Source: Rhipicephalus microplus (Eukaryota > Arthropoda > Arachnida > Ixodida > Ixodidae). Taken from it: a stretch of 64,000 nucleotides of DNA. A program made the translations under genes and the position numbers. The stretch spans positions 111,555,505 to 111,619,504 of the forward strand of contig NC_134703.1 of the NCBI RefSeq assembly GCF_043290135.1, written 5' to 3'. The notes under the pieces are model-generated. The model was not told the DNA's origin. It searched no databases and saw only the letters and a program-made list of their open reading frames with translations. Positions within the stretch are counted from its first letter, which is position 1. Each line of letters begins with the position of its first letter. Below are positions 38,441 through 48,545 of this stretch, in pieces.

Positions 38441-38990
38441 CATAATTTTTTCTGTATTTTAAGTAATACAGTTGTGAGTGAAAAATGCTTATTATATCAG
38501 GTGCTGTATTTCCGTATTTTACGATGCACTACTTAACTCCGCTATGTGCTTTCATTCTGATTTTTTAATTGCTTGGCCACATACCCCTGTTTTTATAACG
38601 CTGCTTCGACAAATGTGTGCTTTGAGGTGGCCTTTATTGTTGTGCTGCTCAAGGAGAATTTGGTTGTGCTACTTGAAGCGAACCAATATCAAAAGCACAT
38701 GCCTCTGAACTGTCAGTAAGTGTGCGGGGCCAGGAAGCTCGTTTATGTTTGCCTTTCTTTACTGTGGTTGTCCGAATAAAGATGCGAGGGGTTTGTAATT
38801 GCAGGAAAAATCTTTTATGCTTTCTTTCTAAAATATTTCCATGTCAAGGTATTGTATAAGACTATCACGGATAAAAGCATAGAAAAAAACGTTTATAATG
38901 AAAAGAAGCGGAATGTTTTGCGTATACGGGTATCACTGTCAGAAACAATAACTTTCTTGGCTGTGTATAAGGCACTCAATGACGTGGAGG
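38441..38990. other. No gene recognised
   Basis: AT-rich spacer. Confidence 0.5.
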
Positions 38991-38994
38991 TACC

Positions 38995-39600
38995 ATGCAC
39001 GAGAGATGGCGTCAACTCTTTGTTGAGCTCACTCCCGCGAGAGTACATGACGACTTATTTGTCTCAGCCAAACCAATGGTGTGGCGTTTGCATGAAACAC
39101 ATGCTCAACTGGCTTTTTGTCTCCCCGGTAGACTGAACCGATGCTACTACAGTTTTCTACACCGCATTCGCCTGGGTTTCGATTGAGATGTGGGGTTTAA
39201 CGTCCCAAAACCACGATCTGATTACGAGGGACGCCATGGTGGAGGACTCCGGAAATTTTGACCACCTGGGGTTCTTTAACGTGCACCCAAATCTGAGCAC
39301 ACGGGCCTACAACATTTCCGCCTCCATCGAAAACGCAGCCGCCGCTGCCGGGATTTGATCCCGCGACCTGCGGGTCAGCAGCCGAGTACCTTAGCCACTA
39401 GACCACCGCGGCGGGGCTCGCTAGGTTTTCGCCTTCCCTCGCGGTTGCACACACCCCATCCACCTCGCACTAACAGCCCCAACCATGAACGCTGCCAAGT
39501 GTGTGAATGAACAGCGCATATATTTTGGGATTGCTCACTTGAAGTGCAGAAACTAAAACGGCTGCTTCCACTCTCGCAGAAATGCGTGTGACAACGCTAA
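38995..39600 (+). pseudogene. LINE C-terminal fragment split by a SINE
   Basis: Before the SINE the frame reads RLHETHAQLAFCLPGRLNRCYYSFLHRIRLGF. After it the LINE resumes (about 39424 on) as GFRLPSRLHTPHPPRTNSP, NHERCQVCE, a stop, then TAHIFWDCSLEVQKLKRLLP. The C-x-x-C...H-x-x-W-x-C motif marks the C-terminal zinc region of a non-LTR polyprotein. Two in-frame stops show it is dead. The break coincides with the SINE and its target duplication. Confidence 0.68.
39182..39417 (-). mobile_element. Ruka-like SINE nested in LINE
   Basis: Near-complete copy. On the minus strand the A-box TGGTCTAGTGG and B-box GATCAAATC both fit the pol III consensus patterns. Flanks TCGCCTGGGTTTCG (39168-39181) and TCGCTAGGTTTTCG (39418-39431) agree at 11 of 14 positions and probably are the target duplication. 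Confidence 0.82.
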
Positions 39601-40449
39601 GTGAAAGAGGCGTTTTGTCAGCAATGTGACGTCATACAAAAGCAACAGCTTCTGTCAGAGTTGTTACAGGTTTCCTTAAGAGCGCGGGACTCCATTCCAC
39701 GCTGTGCAGAAGTAGTTATTGTATATATGCGCAAGTTGGTTCTCTGCCCCCCATGACTTCTTTTTTTTCGTTTTTATTCATATCCCCCTGTGCACAGTAG
39801 CAGGCTCGAGCGCGCGAACTAAAGCCGATCTCTCTGCCTTCCAGTCAATGATCTCGAGAGATATATGGAAGGGTGAATGGCTTATTAAGAGAGACATTGT
39901 GAATTAAACAAAAATAAAAGAAACGACGCATTTGAATTACGCAGAAATGGCTGGGATTACCATGTTTTTTCTGCTTACGTGCACTTGCCGTTCCACAAGC
40001 AGCGATTACCTTTCCGCTATTTCTAACATACCAGAAGGTTTTCATGTTTATCTTGTTTTCTCTCCAACACAAGCTTTGAAGATCTCTCGGGGCGCTTTAT
40101 GTCATTCGACTAAGTTGGATGGCCCTAGAAGCCGACATTCTTTTAAGAAACTCATTAGGTTCCTCCTTACGTTTCTGATACTCTCTCTCTCTCTAATATG
40201 TTGCCTTCCTCGGTGAAATTTTCAATGAGTGTTGTTTGAAGTAGTTATCACATTTTCTCATTTATTTATTTATTTATTTATTTATTTATTTTGTTGTGTT
40301 GGCTAGCTACACAAATAATTGACTAATTATATAACTAAGTAATTACTCGATAATTCACTAGTTAGTTTAGCGGGATCATACATCTGCTTTAATAAGCACA
40401 GCGTAAAAAAATGTCGTGGCCCAGGCACTCCTTACCGCTGCCTCTCTAC
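39601..40449. other. No gene recognised; (TTTA)n at 40258-40290
   Basis: LINE sequence may continue for some tens of bases. The rest is AT-rich with a (TTTA)n tract. Confidence 0.5.
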
Positions 40450-41160
40450 AGGCACCCGTCCACCATCTACTCGGACAACGCCCTATAGCATTCCATCACA
40501 GCGCAAAACAACTGAAAATTCATCCACTTTGACAGATTTATGCACTAACCTTCACATCGAGTAAAAGTTCAACGCCTAGCGACCCCCTTGGTGGGGTGGA
40601 TGGTGGGAGCGACTCGTAGGCATCGCCAAGAACACGTTGAAACGTGCGCTGTGTGGCAGTCATCGTTCCTTCGAAGAAATAACGACGGTTCTCTGCGAGG
40701 TGGAAGCGAACATCAACAGCTGCTCACTGGCTTATCTACCTAACGTTCCCGAGGACCCAAGCTCACTCACATCTTCACACTTTCTGTTTGGCAAACGCGC
40801 AACATGCTTGCCGCAACATTTCGGTGTTGCTTTACCTCAGTGAAAGAGCGTCGATCTGCGACGTCGAGCGCTACATCGACAAGCGCTGACGGATCATCTC
40901 TGGAACCGCTGACGGAAGGAGTACTTGTTGCTTCTGAATTTGGCCCACCCACTAAAGGCACCTACGCGTCTTTTGGTCGGCGTCGTTATGCTTGTGCACG
41001 ACGACTCACCGCCAATAAGGCGGGGAACATGGCTTGCGTAACCAAACTGCTTCCCGGCCGCGATAACATCGCACTAGCGTGCTGCGTGAGGTTGGTGTCC
41101 GGCTCAATCATTCGGCGTCTGGTACAAAACGGTACCTTTTCGAAGCACGCAGCACTTTAT
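40450..41160 (+). pseudogene. Bel/Pao-like integrase C-terminal region, decayed
   Basis: In pieces across frames it reads PSTIYSDNA near 40460, then PPWWGGWWERLVGIAKNTLKRALCGSHRSFEEITTVLCEVEANINSCSLAYLPNV (40584-40760) and SSHFLFGKRATCLP. It continues as MLVHDDSPPIRRGTW and, in yet another frame, TKLLPGRDNIALACCVRLVSGSIIRRLVQ to about 41130. 'W.GG.WERLV', 'EVEA.INS.PL', 'HFL.GR' and 'LLPGRD' are the hallmarks of the Bel/Pao integrase end and its C-terminal domain. An in-frame stop and at least two frame changes make it non-functional. The protease, RT and RNase H parts are absent upstream. Confidence 0.75.
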
Positions 41161-41392
41161 TTTAATTTTCCGCGGCCGCGGGAGTGTGTTGTAAATAAGG
41201 GAGCAAGAAGGGCCGATGGGCACGAACAAGAGCTACGGGCGCTGCCTTGCTCTGCTGTTCCTTTTCCTTCGATGCAGCCAGACGTCCAGGTCCGGGTCTT
41301 CTCTTCGTTTTCAATACCACTTACCGGATAACGCCATGGAGAAAAACCATCTCTCTGTTTTTTATCAGATAAAAAAACGTGATTATATCTAT
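41161..41392 (+). mobile_element. Probable 3' LTR remnant of the Bel/Pao copy
   Basis: A purine-rich 'GCGGCCGCGGGAG' precedes TGTGTTGTAAATAAG, as a polypurine tract precedes an LTR. The far end is lost, because the Ty3 element is inserted at 41392. Sequence after 46632 may be its continuation. Confidence 0.4.
41389..41392. repeat. Target-site duplication, left (CTAT)
   Basis: CTAT here and CTAT at 46629-46632 flank the Ty3 element exactly. Ty3/gypsy insertions typically duplicate 4-6 bp. Confidence 0.85.
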
Positions 41393-41549
41393 TGTAAAGG
41401 GGGTTTATTGAAGGACTGAGCAAGCGGGTGGTAGCACTAAAGGAACGCAGGCGAACCCAGATGACGGTGCTTGATCGCCGATCTCGTGCCTTCTTCTTGT
41501 GTTGATGATAGCTGACCTGATGGTAACATCGTCTTTCTTATTCACTACA
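41393..41549 (-). repeat. 3' LTR (157 bp)
   Basis: In element orientation it starts TGTAGTGAATAAG and ends CCCCCTTTACA, so TGTA/TACA termini. An AATAAA signal lies near its end (41404-41409 on the plus strand as TTTATT). At 157 bp it is short for this group. Confidence 0.93.
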
Positions 41550-41575
41550 ATTACCCCCGGCGAAAAAGGTGAAGC
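41550..41575 (-). promoter_or_regulatory. Probable polypurine tract region
   Basis: Just upstream of the 3' LTR in element orientation is 'CGCCGGGGGTAAT'. The G5 run is the only purine block in the expected place. It is shorter than usual. Confidence 0.45.
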
Positions 41576-41587
41576 CATCCTGGCGAT

Positions 41588-44500
41588 CTAACACGTGGGG
41601 ACAAGCGGGTCAAAGTACGGCTTCAGACGGTTTACGTGAACGATATCACGTCCACGCCGACGACGGTCGCTCGGTGGCGTGAGGGGTTCAATGGCGTAGT
41701 TCACGGGTGAAGTACGCTCGACCACGCGGTAGGGACCATGATAATTGGAGAGTAGCTTGGGTGATACACCAGGGGCGCAGGGCGGTACATGAAGCCATAC
41801 AAGTGCTCCAGGAACGAACGTTGGTGCAGAACGATGGTCGTCGTCACGGATCTCCTTCTGGCGCTGTTGGTCGGATGTAGTAAGCCGCTTGGCTAGCTTG
41901 CGGCACTCTTCTGCGTAACGAGCGGCTTCCGAGACAGGCTTGTATTCGGAGGGATCTGGCGAGTATGGCAGTAAAGTGTCGATGGTGTGTGATGGTTCGC
42001 GACCGTACAGGAGAAAAAATGGGGAAAACCCGGTAGTGACTTGCGTAGCGGTGTTATACGCGTATGTCACAAATGGGAGAACGAGGTCCCAGTTTGTTTG
42101 ATCAGAAGCGACATGCATAGCGAGCATGTCCCCCAGAGTACGATTAAACCGCTCAGTCAAGCCGTTCGTCTGCGGGTGGTAGGCTGTACTCTTCCGGTGA
42201 ACCATATGGCACTGTTGAAGAAGTGCTTGAATTACATCGGAGAGGAAAACACGCCCTCGGTCACTGAGGAGTTCTCGAGGAGGACCATGACGAAGCACAA
42301 AACGATTGAGTATGAAAGTTGCGACGTCTTGTGCTGCAGCTGTGGGGAGAGCAGCAGTTTCAGCATACCGTGTTAGATGATCCACTGCCACGATAACCCA
42401 TCGGTTGCCTGCCGTTGTTAATGGTAGTGGTCCGTAGAGGTCAATTCCTACACGGTCGAATGGGCGGTCTGGGCATGGAAGTGGCTGCAATGAACCTGTT
42501 GCAGGATGTGGCGCGCTTTTCCGCCGCTGACATTCGTGGCAGCCGCGAATGAACTGGCGGACGAAGGTAAACATTCCGCGCCAGTAATACCTTTTTCGTA
42601 GGCGCTCGTAGGTCTTGAAAACACCGGCATGAGCACATTGCGGGTCGGAATGAAACGACGCGCAGATGGTAGAGCGCAGCGTTCGGGGAATGACTAGTAG
42701 CCATTTCCTACCATCTGCTGAATAGTTGCGCCGGTACAAAAGGCCATCCCGAATACTGAAGTGCGGAGCCTGGCGGCGCAGGGTTCGAGTGGTTGGAAGT
42801 GTCGGTGCCTCGGATAACGCGTCAAGAAGCGAAGCGATCCATGGGTCATTGCGTTGTGCAGAAGAGATGGTATCCTCGTCAAGCGCTGACAACGTGTCGT
42901 CCGAGGACACAGATGCGATGTCCGGGGATACGGGAGATCGTGACAGTGCGTCAGCATCGGCATGCTTGTGGCCGGAACGATATACCACGCGAATGTCATA
43001 TTCTTGAAGCCGAAGAGCCCAACGGGCAAGACGACCTGATGGGTCTTTAAGCGACGATAACCAGCATAATGCGTGGTGGTCCGTTACTACATCAAAAGCA
43101 CGGCCATAAAGGTATGGGCGGAACTTGACAAGCGCCCAAACAATCGCCAAGCATTCCTTCTCGGTGACGCTGTAGTTTGATTCAGCCTTGGTAAGAGTTC
43201 TGCTGGCGTAGGCGACGACATACTCGGCGAATCCAGGCTTGCGTTGCGCGAGAACCGCACCGAGGCCGACACCACTGGCGTCGGTGTGGACCTCAGTTGC
43301 TGCCGTAGGATCATAGTGACGCAGTATTGGTGGCGAAGTGAGGAGACGACGAAGGGTACAGAAGGCTTGGTCACACTCAGAAGACCATGACGAAATATCA
43401 GTGGTGCTGCCTATAAGTTCGGTCAAAGGCGCAATGATAGAAGCGAAGTTGCGCACAAACCGGCGAAAGTAGGAGCATAACCCCACGAAGCTCCGTAACT
43501 GCTTCATAGTCGTTGGTTTGGGGAAGTCGGCGACAGCACGTAACTTAGCCGGGTCTGGAAGTATACCGTCCTTTGATACGACGTGCCCGAGAATCGTAAG
43601 TTGCCTAGCAGCGAAGTGACACTTCTTGAGGTTGAGTTGGAGCTGAGCATTCTGCAGGCACGTGAGGACGTGTTTGAGGCGCTCGAGATGTGTTCCAAAG
43701 TCTGGCGCAAAGACGACTATATCGTCGAGATAGCAGAGACAGATTTGCCATTTCAAACCCCGAAGAACCGAGTCCATCATGCGCTCGAAGGTGGCAGGCG
43801 CATTGCAGAGGCCGAAGGGCATGACATTAAACTCATACAGACCATCCGGTGTCACGAAGGCTGTTTTTGGTCGATCGGCATCTGCAAGGGGGACCTGCCA
43901 GTACCCTGAGCGCAAATCTAATGATGAAAAAAACTCGGCACCTTGTAAAGTATCAAGGGCATCGTCAATCCTGGGTAAAGGATACACGTCTCTTCGAGTG
44001 ATCTTATTTAGGCGCCGGTAGTCCACGCAGAAGCGAACGGAACCATCCTTTTTTTTAACGAGCACTACAGGCGAGGCCCATGGACTTTGTGAAGGTTGAA
44101 TGACGCCACGTTGCAGCATATCGTTCACCTGTTCGGTAATAACTTGGCGTTCTGCTGCAGAAACACGATATGGTCGCTGTCGTAGTGGCGCATGGGAGCC
44201 GGTATCGATGTAATGTAGAGTGGTAGAAGTGCGGCCAAGTGAAGGTTGAACAACATCGAAAGATTCGCGGTACTGGTACAGCAGTTGGAGGAGTTCAGAT
44301 CGTTCAGATGGTGACAGTCCGTCTGCGATCGCCGAATCGAACACTTTTGAAGCCTGTAGATGAGAGTGGTTAAGAGCACTGACGGCGGCGAGGTCACTTT
44401 GGGATGATTCTTGCGGCACGGTAAAAATTTGTCCGTTATCAATGGGCTGTACGCATCCAAGAGACTCGCCTTTAAACAGTTTGATCGTATGCGGAAAGGG

Positions 44501-45133
44501 ATTGGTAAGGCAGAGAGCACTGGCTCCATTAGAAATTGAGAGGGCTGAATAAGGGAGCAGAAGTGGTTTCCGGCTTAGAAAGAGGCGTGATGGCTCGAAA
44601 AATGCTACTTCATCACGCATGCCGTCGGAGACCACAGGGAGCAAAACAGCTGTTGTCGGTGGAATGTCAGTGTCTTCTTTGACAACTAGCTTGTGCGCGG
44701 CTTGATTAGTGTGGTCGTAGGGCTGGTCGAAGAACGGAAGCAGTTCAAGTTCGGAACGGGCACAATCTATAACGGCACGATTACGGGATAGGAAATCCCA
44801 GCCAAGTATGATGTCATGAGAGCACGAGGAAAGGACTATAAATTCAACAATGTAGTGGTGCTCCGCAATTTTGAGTCGGGCAGTGCAGGCGGCTATAGGT
44901 CGAACAGGTTCTCCATTTGCTGCACGTAAGAACATATCAAGCGGCGTGGTCACCTTTCGGAGCTTGCGGCAAAGTTTGGCGTCTATAACAGACACAGCGG
45001 CACCGGTATCCACAAGAGCGTATGCATGGGCGCCGTCTACAAAAACTTCGACGATATTTGACGGCAAGGTGCGAGGACTTGAACATTTCGATAGCGCAGT
45101 TCTTGCCCCTTGAACTGCGACGGCTAGTTTCCC
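41588..45133 (-). CDS. pol: Ty3/gypsy Pol: protease, RT, RNase H, integrase
   Basis: An open frame of 1,181 codons from the first GGG after a TGA (45133); no ATG is needed because entry should be by -1 frameshift. Counting from there: an aspartic protease LVDTGA at about 41-45; RT with [14 protein letters not shown] (~402-415) and YLDD (468-471); and RNase H with HTDAS (Asp618), TEKE (Glu659) and TDHHAL (Asp685). Integrase has a His-His-Cys-Cys finger (His828, His835, Cys865, Cys868) and catalytic Asp898, Asp958 and Glu994, with exactly 35 residues between the last two. A GPY motif (1133-1135) precedes the C-terminus [12 protein letters not shown]. All the catalytic residues I checked are present and there is no internal stop, unlike every other element in this window. 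The frame overlaps the end of gag by a few bases. Confidence 0.94.
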   Translation of the reverse strand, partial: GKLAVAVQGARTALSKCSSPRTLPSNIVEVFVDGAHAYALVDTGAAVSVIDAKLCRKLRKVTTPLDMFLRAANGEPVRPIAACTARLKIAEHHYIVEFIVLSSCSHDIILGWDFLSRNRAVIDCARSELELLPFFDQPYDHTNQAAHKLVVKEDTDIPPTTAVLLPVVSDGMRDEVAFFEPSRLFLSRKPLLLPYSALSISNGASALCLTNPFPHTIKLFKGESLGCVQPIDNGQIFTVPQESSQSDLAAVSALNHSHLQASKVFDSAIADGLSPSERSELLQLLYQYRESFDVVQPSLGRTSTTLHYIDTGSHAPLRQRPYRVSAAERQVITEQVNDMLQRGVIQPSQSPWASPVVLVKKKDGSVRFCVDYRRLNKITRRDVYPLPRIDDALDTLQGAEFFSSLDLRSGYWQVPLADADRPKTAFVTPDGLYEFNVMPFGLCNAPATFERMMDSVLRGLKWQICLCYLDDIVVFAPDFGTHLERLKHVLTCLQNAQLQLNLKKCHFAARQLTILGHVVSKDGILPDPAKLRAVADFPKPTTMKQLRSFVGLCSYFRRFVRNFASIIAPLTELIGSTTDISSWSSECDQAFCTLRRLLTSPPILRHYDPTAATEVHTDASGVGLGAVLAQRKPGFAEYVVAYASRTLTKAESNYSVTEKECLAIVWALVKFRPYLYGRAFDVVTDHHALCWLSSLKDPSGRLARWALRLQEYDIRVVYRSGHKHADADALSRSPVSPDIASVSSDDTLSALDEDTISSAQRNDPWIASLLDALSEAPTLPTTRTLRRQAPHFSIRDGLLYRRNYSADGRKWLLVIPRTLRSTICASFHSDPQCAHAGVFKTYERLRKRYYWRGMFTFVRQFIRGCHECQRRKSAPHPATGSLQPLPCPDRPFDRVGIDLYGPLPLTTAGNRWVIVAVDHLTRYAETAALPTAAAQDVATFILNRFVLRHGPPRELLSDRGRVFLSDVIQALLQQCHMVHRKSTAYHPQTNGLTERFNRTLGDMLAMHVASDQTNWDLVLPFVTYAYNTATQVTTGFSPFFLLYGREPSHTIDTLLPYSPDPSEYKPVSEAARYAEECRKLAKRLTTSDQQRQKEIRDDDHRSAPTFVPGALVWLHVPPCAPGVSPKLLSNYHGPYRVVERTSPVNYAIEPLTPPSDRRRRGRDIVHVNRLKPYFDPLVPTC
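45124..45126 (-). other. Gag terminator (TAG) at the gag-pol junction
   Basis: In the frame that carries the C-terminal part of Gag, the last codons are ...CAA AAT GAG GGA AAC TAG. The pol frame runs through this point in the -1 register. Confidence 0.8.
45127..45133 (-). promoter_or_regulatory. GGGAAAC slippery heptamer, -1 ribosomal frameshift site
   Basis: GGGAAAC has the X XXY YYZ form, read in the gag frame as G GGA AAC, and it directly abuts the gag stop TAG. Slipping back one base puts ribosomes in the open pol frame. The register was checked: gag tail codons start at coordinates divisible by 3 and pol codons at remainder 1, which on the minus strand is a -1 shift. A downstream stimulatory structure was not folded by me. 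Confidence 0.75.
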
Positions 45134-45278
45134 TCATTTTGAGGGGCTGGTCGTGGACGCATGGGTGACAAGGAGCGTCGATTGGGTGAAGGTGAGCGAC
45201 GAGACGAAGTTGCCGGATAGTCACGGGAAGACGTGTTTGACTGACGATCCGAACTTTCATAACCAAAAGGTGGTCGGT

Positions 45279-46400
45279 TCATGTAATTGCTTCGTGGTCG
45301 GACGTCTGTGTGGCGGGCACGCGACGACGGCAGTATCGGGAGATATGGCCAGGTCCGCCACACGCAAAACAAATCGGCCGGTTATCGCGCGTTCGCCAGG
45401 CATTTGCAGCAAGGGGCGCCGCCCACGCGGCATACGGCTGAGTCGAGGCTGTGGTAGTGAGGGGAGGAGCCCAAGCGACGGAAGACTGAGTAGGAGCGGT
45501 AACATGCGGCAGTCCATTGAACGGCGAGGGCTGGTGTGGCTGCTGCCTCTTTACTGCGTCAGCATAAGTAAGAGGCGCGGCGACAACTTGCTGCTGAAAG
45601 GGCACTGGCATAGCCTCGGCAATCTGGTCCTGAAGTGCATGTCGGAGCATGGGAGCTAACGGTGTCGGTGGTTGCTCTTGCTGCTGCTGCGGGAGCTCTT
45701 GGCGCTGACAAAACGGCAGGAGGGAAAGCTGACGTGCGACCTCCTCACGCACAAAGTCTTTCATTTGTGCTAGAAGGCGGGAGTGGTCAGGTACGACGTC
45801 CAGTGCAGCGAGTGGTTGGTTAGGCTGAAATGGACGACGGGTGAGAGCTCGTTGCCGTCGCAATTCGTCGTAGTTCTGGCACAGAGTTACCACTTCAGAC
45901 ACTGTGCCAGGAGACTTCGCCAGGAGCATTTGAAAGACGTCGTCATCAACACCTTTCATAATGTGCTGGATCTTGGCACTTTCGCTCATTGCGGCATCGA
46001 CGCGCTTGCAGAGATCGAGTATATCTTCGATGTAGGCGGTAAACGTTTCGCCAGGTTCTTGTGCCCGGGAGCGCAGGCGTTGTTCGGCACGCAACTTCCG
46101 CACGGCAGGGCGACCGAAAACCGAGGATATTGCCTGCTTGAAAGTGGCCCAGTTCTCGAACTCGGATTCGTGGTTTGTATACCACAGTTTCGCCACATTA
46201 GCCAAGTAAAAGTTGACGGTGCTCAACTTAGCAGCGTCATCCCACCTGTTTGGTCCACTGACTTTTTCGTAGGACGACAGCCAGTCCTCGACGTCCTGGT
46301 CTTCGGCGCCCGAAAAGATCGGGGGGTCTCGCTGGTGAACCGGGCCGGGGCAAGTAGGAGCCGCGAGAGGTGCTGTCTGTTGGGCAGCGTCAACTTGCAT
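45279..46400 (-). CDS. gag: Ty3/gypsy Gag, C-terminus altered by frame break
   Basis: The first ATG after the 5' LTR (46400) opens MQVDAAQ and runs 373 codons; the frame is also open upstream into the LTR, but without ATG. A capsid-like stretch (DPPIFSGAEDQDVEDWLSSYE..., then KLWYTNHESEFENWATFKQAI, and LRSRAQEPGETFTAYIEDILDLCKRVD) matches retrotransposon Gag. Next comes a Gln/Pro-rich linker and one CCHC knuckle CFACGGPGHISRYC at about 344-357. About 16 residues later it stops at 45279, short of the gag-pol junction. Gag would form particles and bind the RNA. Here it would be made without its basic tail and could not feed ribosomes to the frameshift site. Confidence 0.88.
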   Translation of the reverse strand: MQVDAAQQTAPLAAPTCPGPVHQRDPPIFSGAEDQDVEDWLSSYEKVSGPNRWDDAAKLSTVNFYLANVAKLWYTNHESEFENWATFKQAISSVFGRPAVRKLRAEQRLRSRAQEPGETFTAYIEDILDLCKRVDAAMSESAKIQHIMKGVDDDVFQMLLAKSPGTVSEVVTLCQNYDELRRQRALTRRPFQPNQPLAALDVVPDHSRLLAQMKDFVREEVARQLSLLPFCQRQELPQQQQEQPPTPLAPMLRHALQDQIAEAMPVPFQQQVVAAPLTYADAVKRQQPHQPSPFNGLPHVTAPTQSSVAWAPPLTTTASTQPYAAWAAPLAANAWRTRDNRPICFACGGPGHISRYCRRRVPATQTSDHEAIT

Positions 46401-46451
46401 GGTCGACGGCAGGGTGCGGGATCGGAGTTCCAGGGTGTAGGTGATGCAGTT

Positions 46452-46469
46452 ACCCAGCACGATCCACCA
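46452..46469 (-). promoter_or_regulatory. Putative primer-binding site
   Basis: Two bases after the 5' LTR in element orientation begins TGGTGGATCGTGCTGGGT, which starts with the TGG expected opposite a tRNA CCA end. I could not name the tRNA from memory. Confidence 0.55.
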
Positions 46470-46471
46470 AA

Positions 46472-46628
46472 TGTAAAGGGGGTTTATTGAAGGACTGAGC
46501 AAGCGGGTGGTAGCACTAAAGGAACGCAGGCGAACCCAGATGACGGTGCTTGATCGCCGATCTCGTGCCTTCTTCTTGTGTTGATGATAGCTGACCTGAT
46601 GGTAACATCGTCTTTCTTATTCACTACA
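46472..46628 (-). repeat. 5' LTR (157 bp)
   Basis: Base-for-base the same as the 3' LTR in my reading. It carries the AATAAA signal at 46483-46488 (reverse strand). I saw no clear TATA box within it. Confidence 0.93.
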
Positions 46629-46632
46629 CTAT
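46629..46632. repeat. Target-site duplication, right (CTAT)
   Basis: Pairs with 41389-41392. Confidence 0.85.
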
Positions 46633-47614
46633 TAAAATTGAAAGTCTTTCGAGGTTAGACATGTTTGCTCGCTCATTAGGCTGTGCGAAGTTTCGTCTGC
46701 TTCGGCGCCTATCAAGTCTAAGACGCTTATATAGATTGCGCTTTCGTTGGTACTCACTGCTCATATAGTACGAGCTGCGTCTCGCTTTACCATGCTTATG
46801 CAGTTCAATATATTTTAGGCTTCCCGTCATGTTGGTCGTTCAGCCAGACGAAGGGATCTGGTGTTGACTGAATATCGCCGAACCATGGTAATCGTATAAC
46901 GTAAGGCAAATAGAGAAGGCCGCTCCACTTCTCACGAACTCCTATAGAATCCTATATAACCATTTACTCACTGTCTCTGTGTTTGCCATGTCAATATCGT
47001 GTTTTAGTAGGGTTAACGACGGGAAAAAAGATAAAAAAAAAGAGAGCAAGAACACGTGCTTCACTCGGCTTACACTCTCTACAAAGCTTCCTTCTGCATC
47101 AGACAAGAATTCAGAGAAGCGTACCGAAGTGCTGGTCTCCGTAATACTTCAGAACATGGCGGAAAATATAAAAGGTGAACAAAAAGGTGTCACCAGACGT
47201 TTTCCTGCTGTCTATAGGCATTCTCGAAGTGCCAGACCGAGAGCTGTCTTGCGGCGTGTCAAACTTATGAAAGCCCGACCCGTGCTTTTGGGGGGACCTG
47301 TCCTGTGAGGCCCCGCGTTACGAACCATGTTCGGCACTGACAACATTATACGAGTACGCACACCACACTCCCTTCGCCTGCCTACTGTCAATACGCACAG
47401 ATGGGGCCTCTTGCGAGGGTTTTCTTTATTTTGCACTTCTTCGATGATAATGGAGGCTGATGCCACAATATCCTTTTTGTGGGTATTTTTCCCTTTTTTT
47501 TCTAACGTGAATGGTCGTTCTGGTCTTAGTATTCGTACATGTCTCACTTTCATTCCTATTGTCCTCTTACATAAACGTGTTCCCGTTGGCGTGAGGTGAA
47601 TGTTGTCTTTGCGG
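46633..47614. other. No gene recognised
   Basis: May begin with the displaced rest of the Bel/Pao LTR. No other motif. Confidence 0.45.
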
Positions 47615-47670
<56 letters not shown>

Positions 47671-47680
47671 GTCTGTCTAT
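47615..47680. repeat. (ATCT)n microsatellite
   Basis: About sixteen units with two GTCT variants at the end. Confidence 0.96.
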
Positions 47681-47799
47681 CCAACCGCCCACGTCTAACC
47701 GCCTACGTCTAACGGCCCACGGGTTCTGTCGCAGTAGTCTCCAAACTTGACACATACCGAAATAGACATAGAAGGATATGAGTGTATGAGAAACTAGAA

Positions 47800-48545
47800 G
47801 TGCGCACGGGCTCCGGGATGCCCGAGCCCGGCCCGGCCCAGCCAATGGGCCGCACTGACGTCTTCTGACGTCTTCTGATTCAAAAGGCAAACTGACGTCT
47901 TCTGATTTCAGAAGCCGACCGATCTCGGGCTACATTGTTTTATTTCGCGCGGGCCATGCGAGATTCAAAGGCTCAATCTAGACCAAAATATAGACGTTGT
48001 GCCAGAATTCTTTCACACTGCACAGCGCTTTTTTCGCGACCAACTCTAACTTGTTTCTTGATTTTCCTTTCATTTGGACGCTTTCAACTCAAGGGAAGAA
48101 GGTAAACACACACAAGTTGAGCTTTGGGATAATCTTTACACGTGAGAATTCCCTCTTCCACTCCTGAGGTACAACACTTTTGCATGAACAAACAGTTTAT
48201 ATGTTCCAAGCTTGCTATACTTTCAAAAAAGATAGGGCCAATACTGGCTACCAGTGCGAGCAGCCAACAGAGCTTCAGTTGGGCGGTATGTGTGACGCCG
48301 CACTTCACTGAAGCCCGAATCATTAAACAGCTTATTTTTACACAACTTGTAATCACTGCACTTCGATATGCTCAATAAAATGCCACTATATTGGGAAATG
48401 ATATTTAGTCTCCACAGCAAACCTTTATAATGTCTGGCCGGGCAGGACTTAGACTTTTGTATGTCGTGGCGGGCCGGGAGGATTCGCAGCCCTATAGCAT
48501 CGGGCTAGGGCGCGCCTTCAACGCAGTCAGTTGGCCCGGGCCGTG
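47800..48545. mobile_element. Possible non-autonomous DNA element with GC-rich ends
   Basis: The left end 'gcgcacgggctccggg' and the right end 'ggcccgggccgtgctc' are roughly inverted. Both edges are strongly G+C-rich while the middle is ordinary. Near the left end TGACGTCTTC occurs three times (about 47857-47907). No transposase, and no target duplication was confirmed. Confidence 0.35.

Larger units (their letters stand above)
45124..45330 (-). pseudogene. gag: Out-of-frame C-terminal tail of Gag
   Basis: Downstream of the zinc knuckle, the sequence that reaches the pol junction is a different frame. It reads ARHTDVRPRSNYMNRPPFG then a Ser/Arg/Pro-rich basic tail (SRRSPSPNRRSLSPMRPRP) ending QNEGN. 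Such a basic tail fits Gag. Moving from the main gag frame into it needs a -1 change. I see no slippery heptamer at the crossing (about 45279-45325), so a one-base loss in this copy is more likely than programmed shifting. Confidence 0.6.
41393..46628 (-). mobile_element. Ty3/gypsy LTR retrotransposon, 5,236 bp
   Basis: A complete structural unit: LTR, primer-binding region, gag, pol with protease-RT-RNase H-integrase order, LTR, and a 4-bp duplication. The integrase downstream of RNase H places it in Ty3/gypsy, not Copia. No envelope frame lies between pol and the 3' LTR, since pol stops 38 bp from it. I read the two LTRs as identical over 157 bp, which implies a recent insertion. It is inserted in the tail of a Bel/Pao remnant. 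The gag frame is broken after the zinc knuckle, so its own mobility is doubtful, but the pol products may be made if another copy supplies Gag. Confidence 0.95.

Noticed and set aside
41550..41587. Envelope gene between pol and the 3' LTR
   Set aside because: Only 38 bp separate the pol stop from the LTR, so there is no room for one.
42041..44021. Several 80-110 codon frames on the plus strand
   Set aside because: They lie opposite integrase, RNase H and RT, which explain the openness.
45153..45659. 168-codon plus-strand frame opposite the gag/pol junction
   Set aside because: Shadow of the GC-rich gag tail on the other strand.
45783..46490. 235-codon plus-strand frame opposite gag
   Set aside because: Antisense shadow of gag, with no motif of its own.
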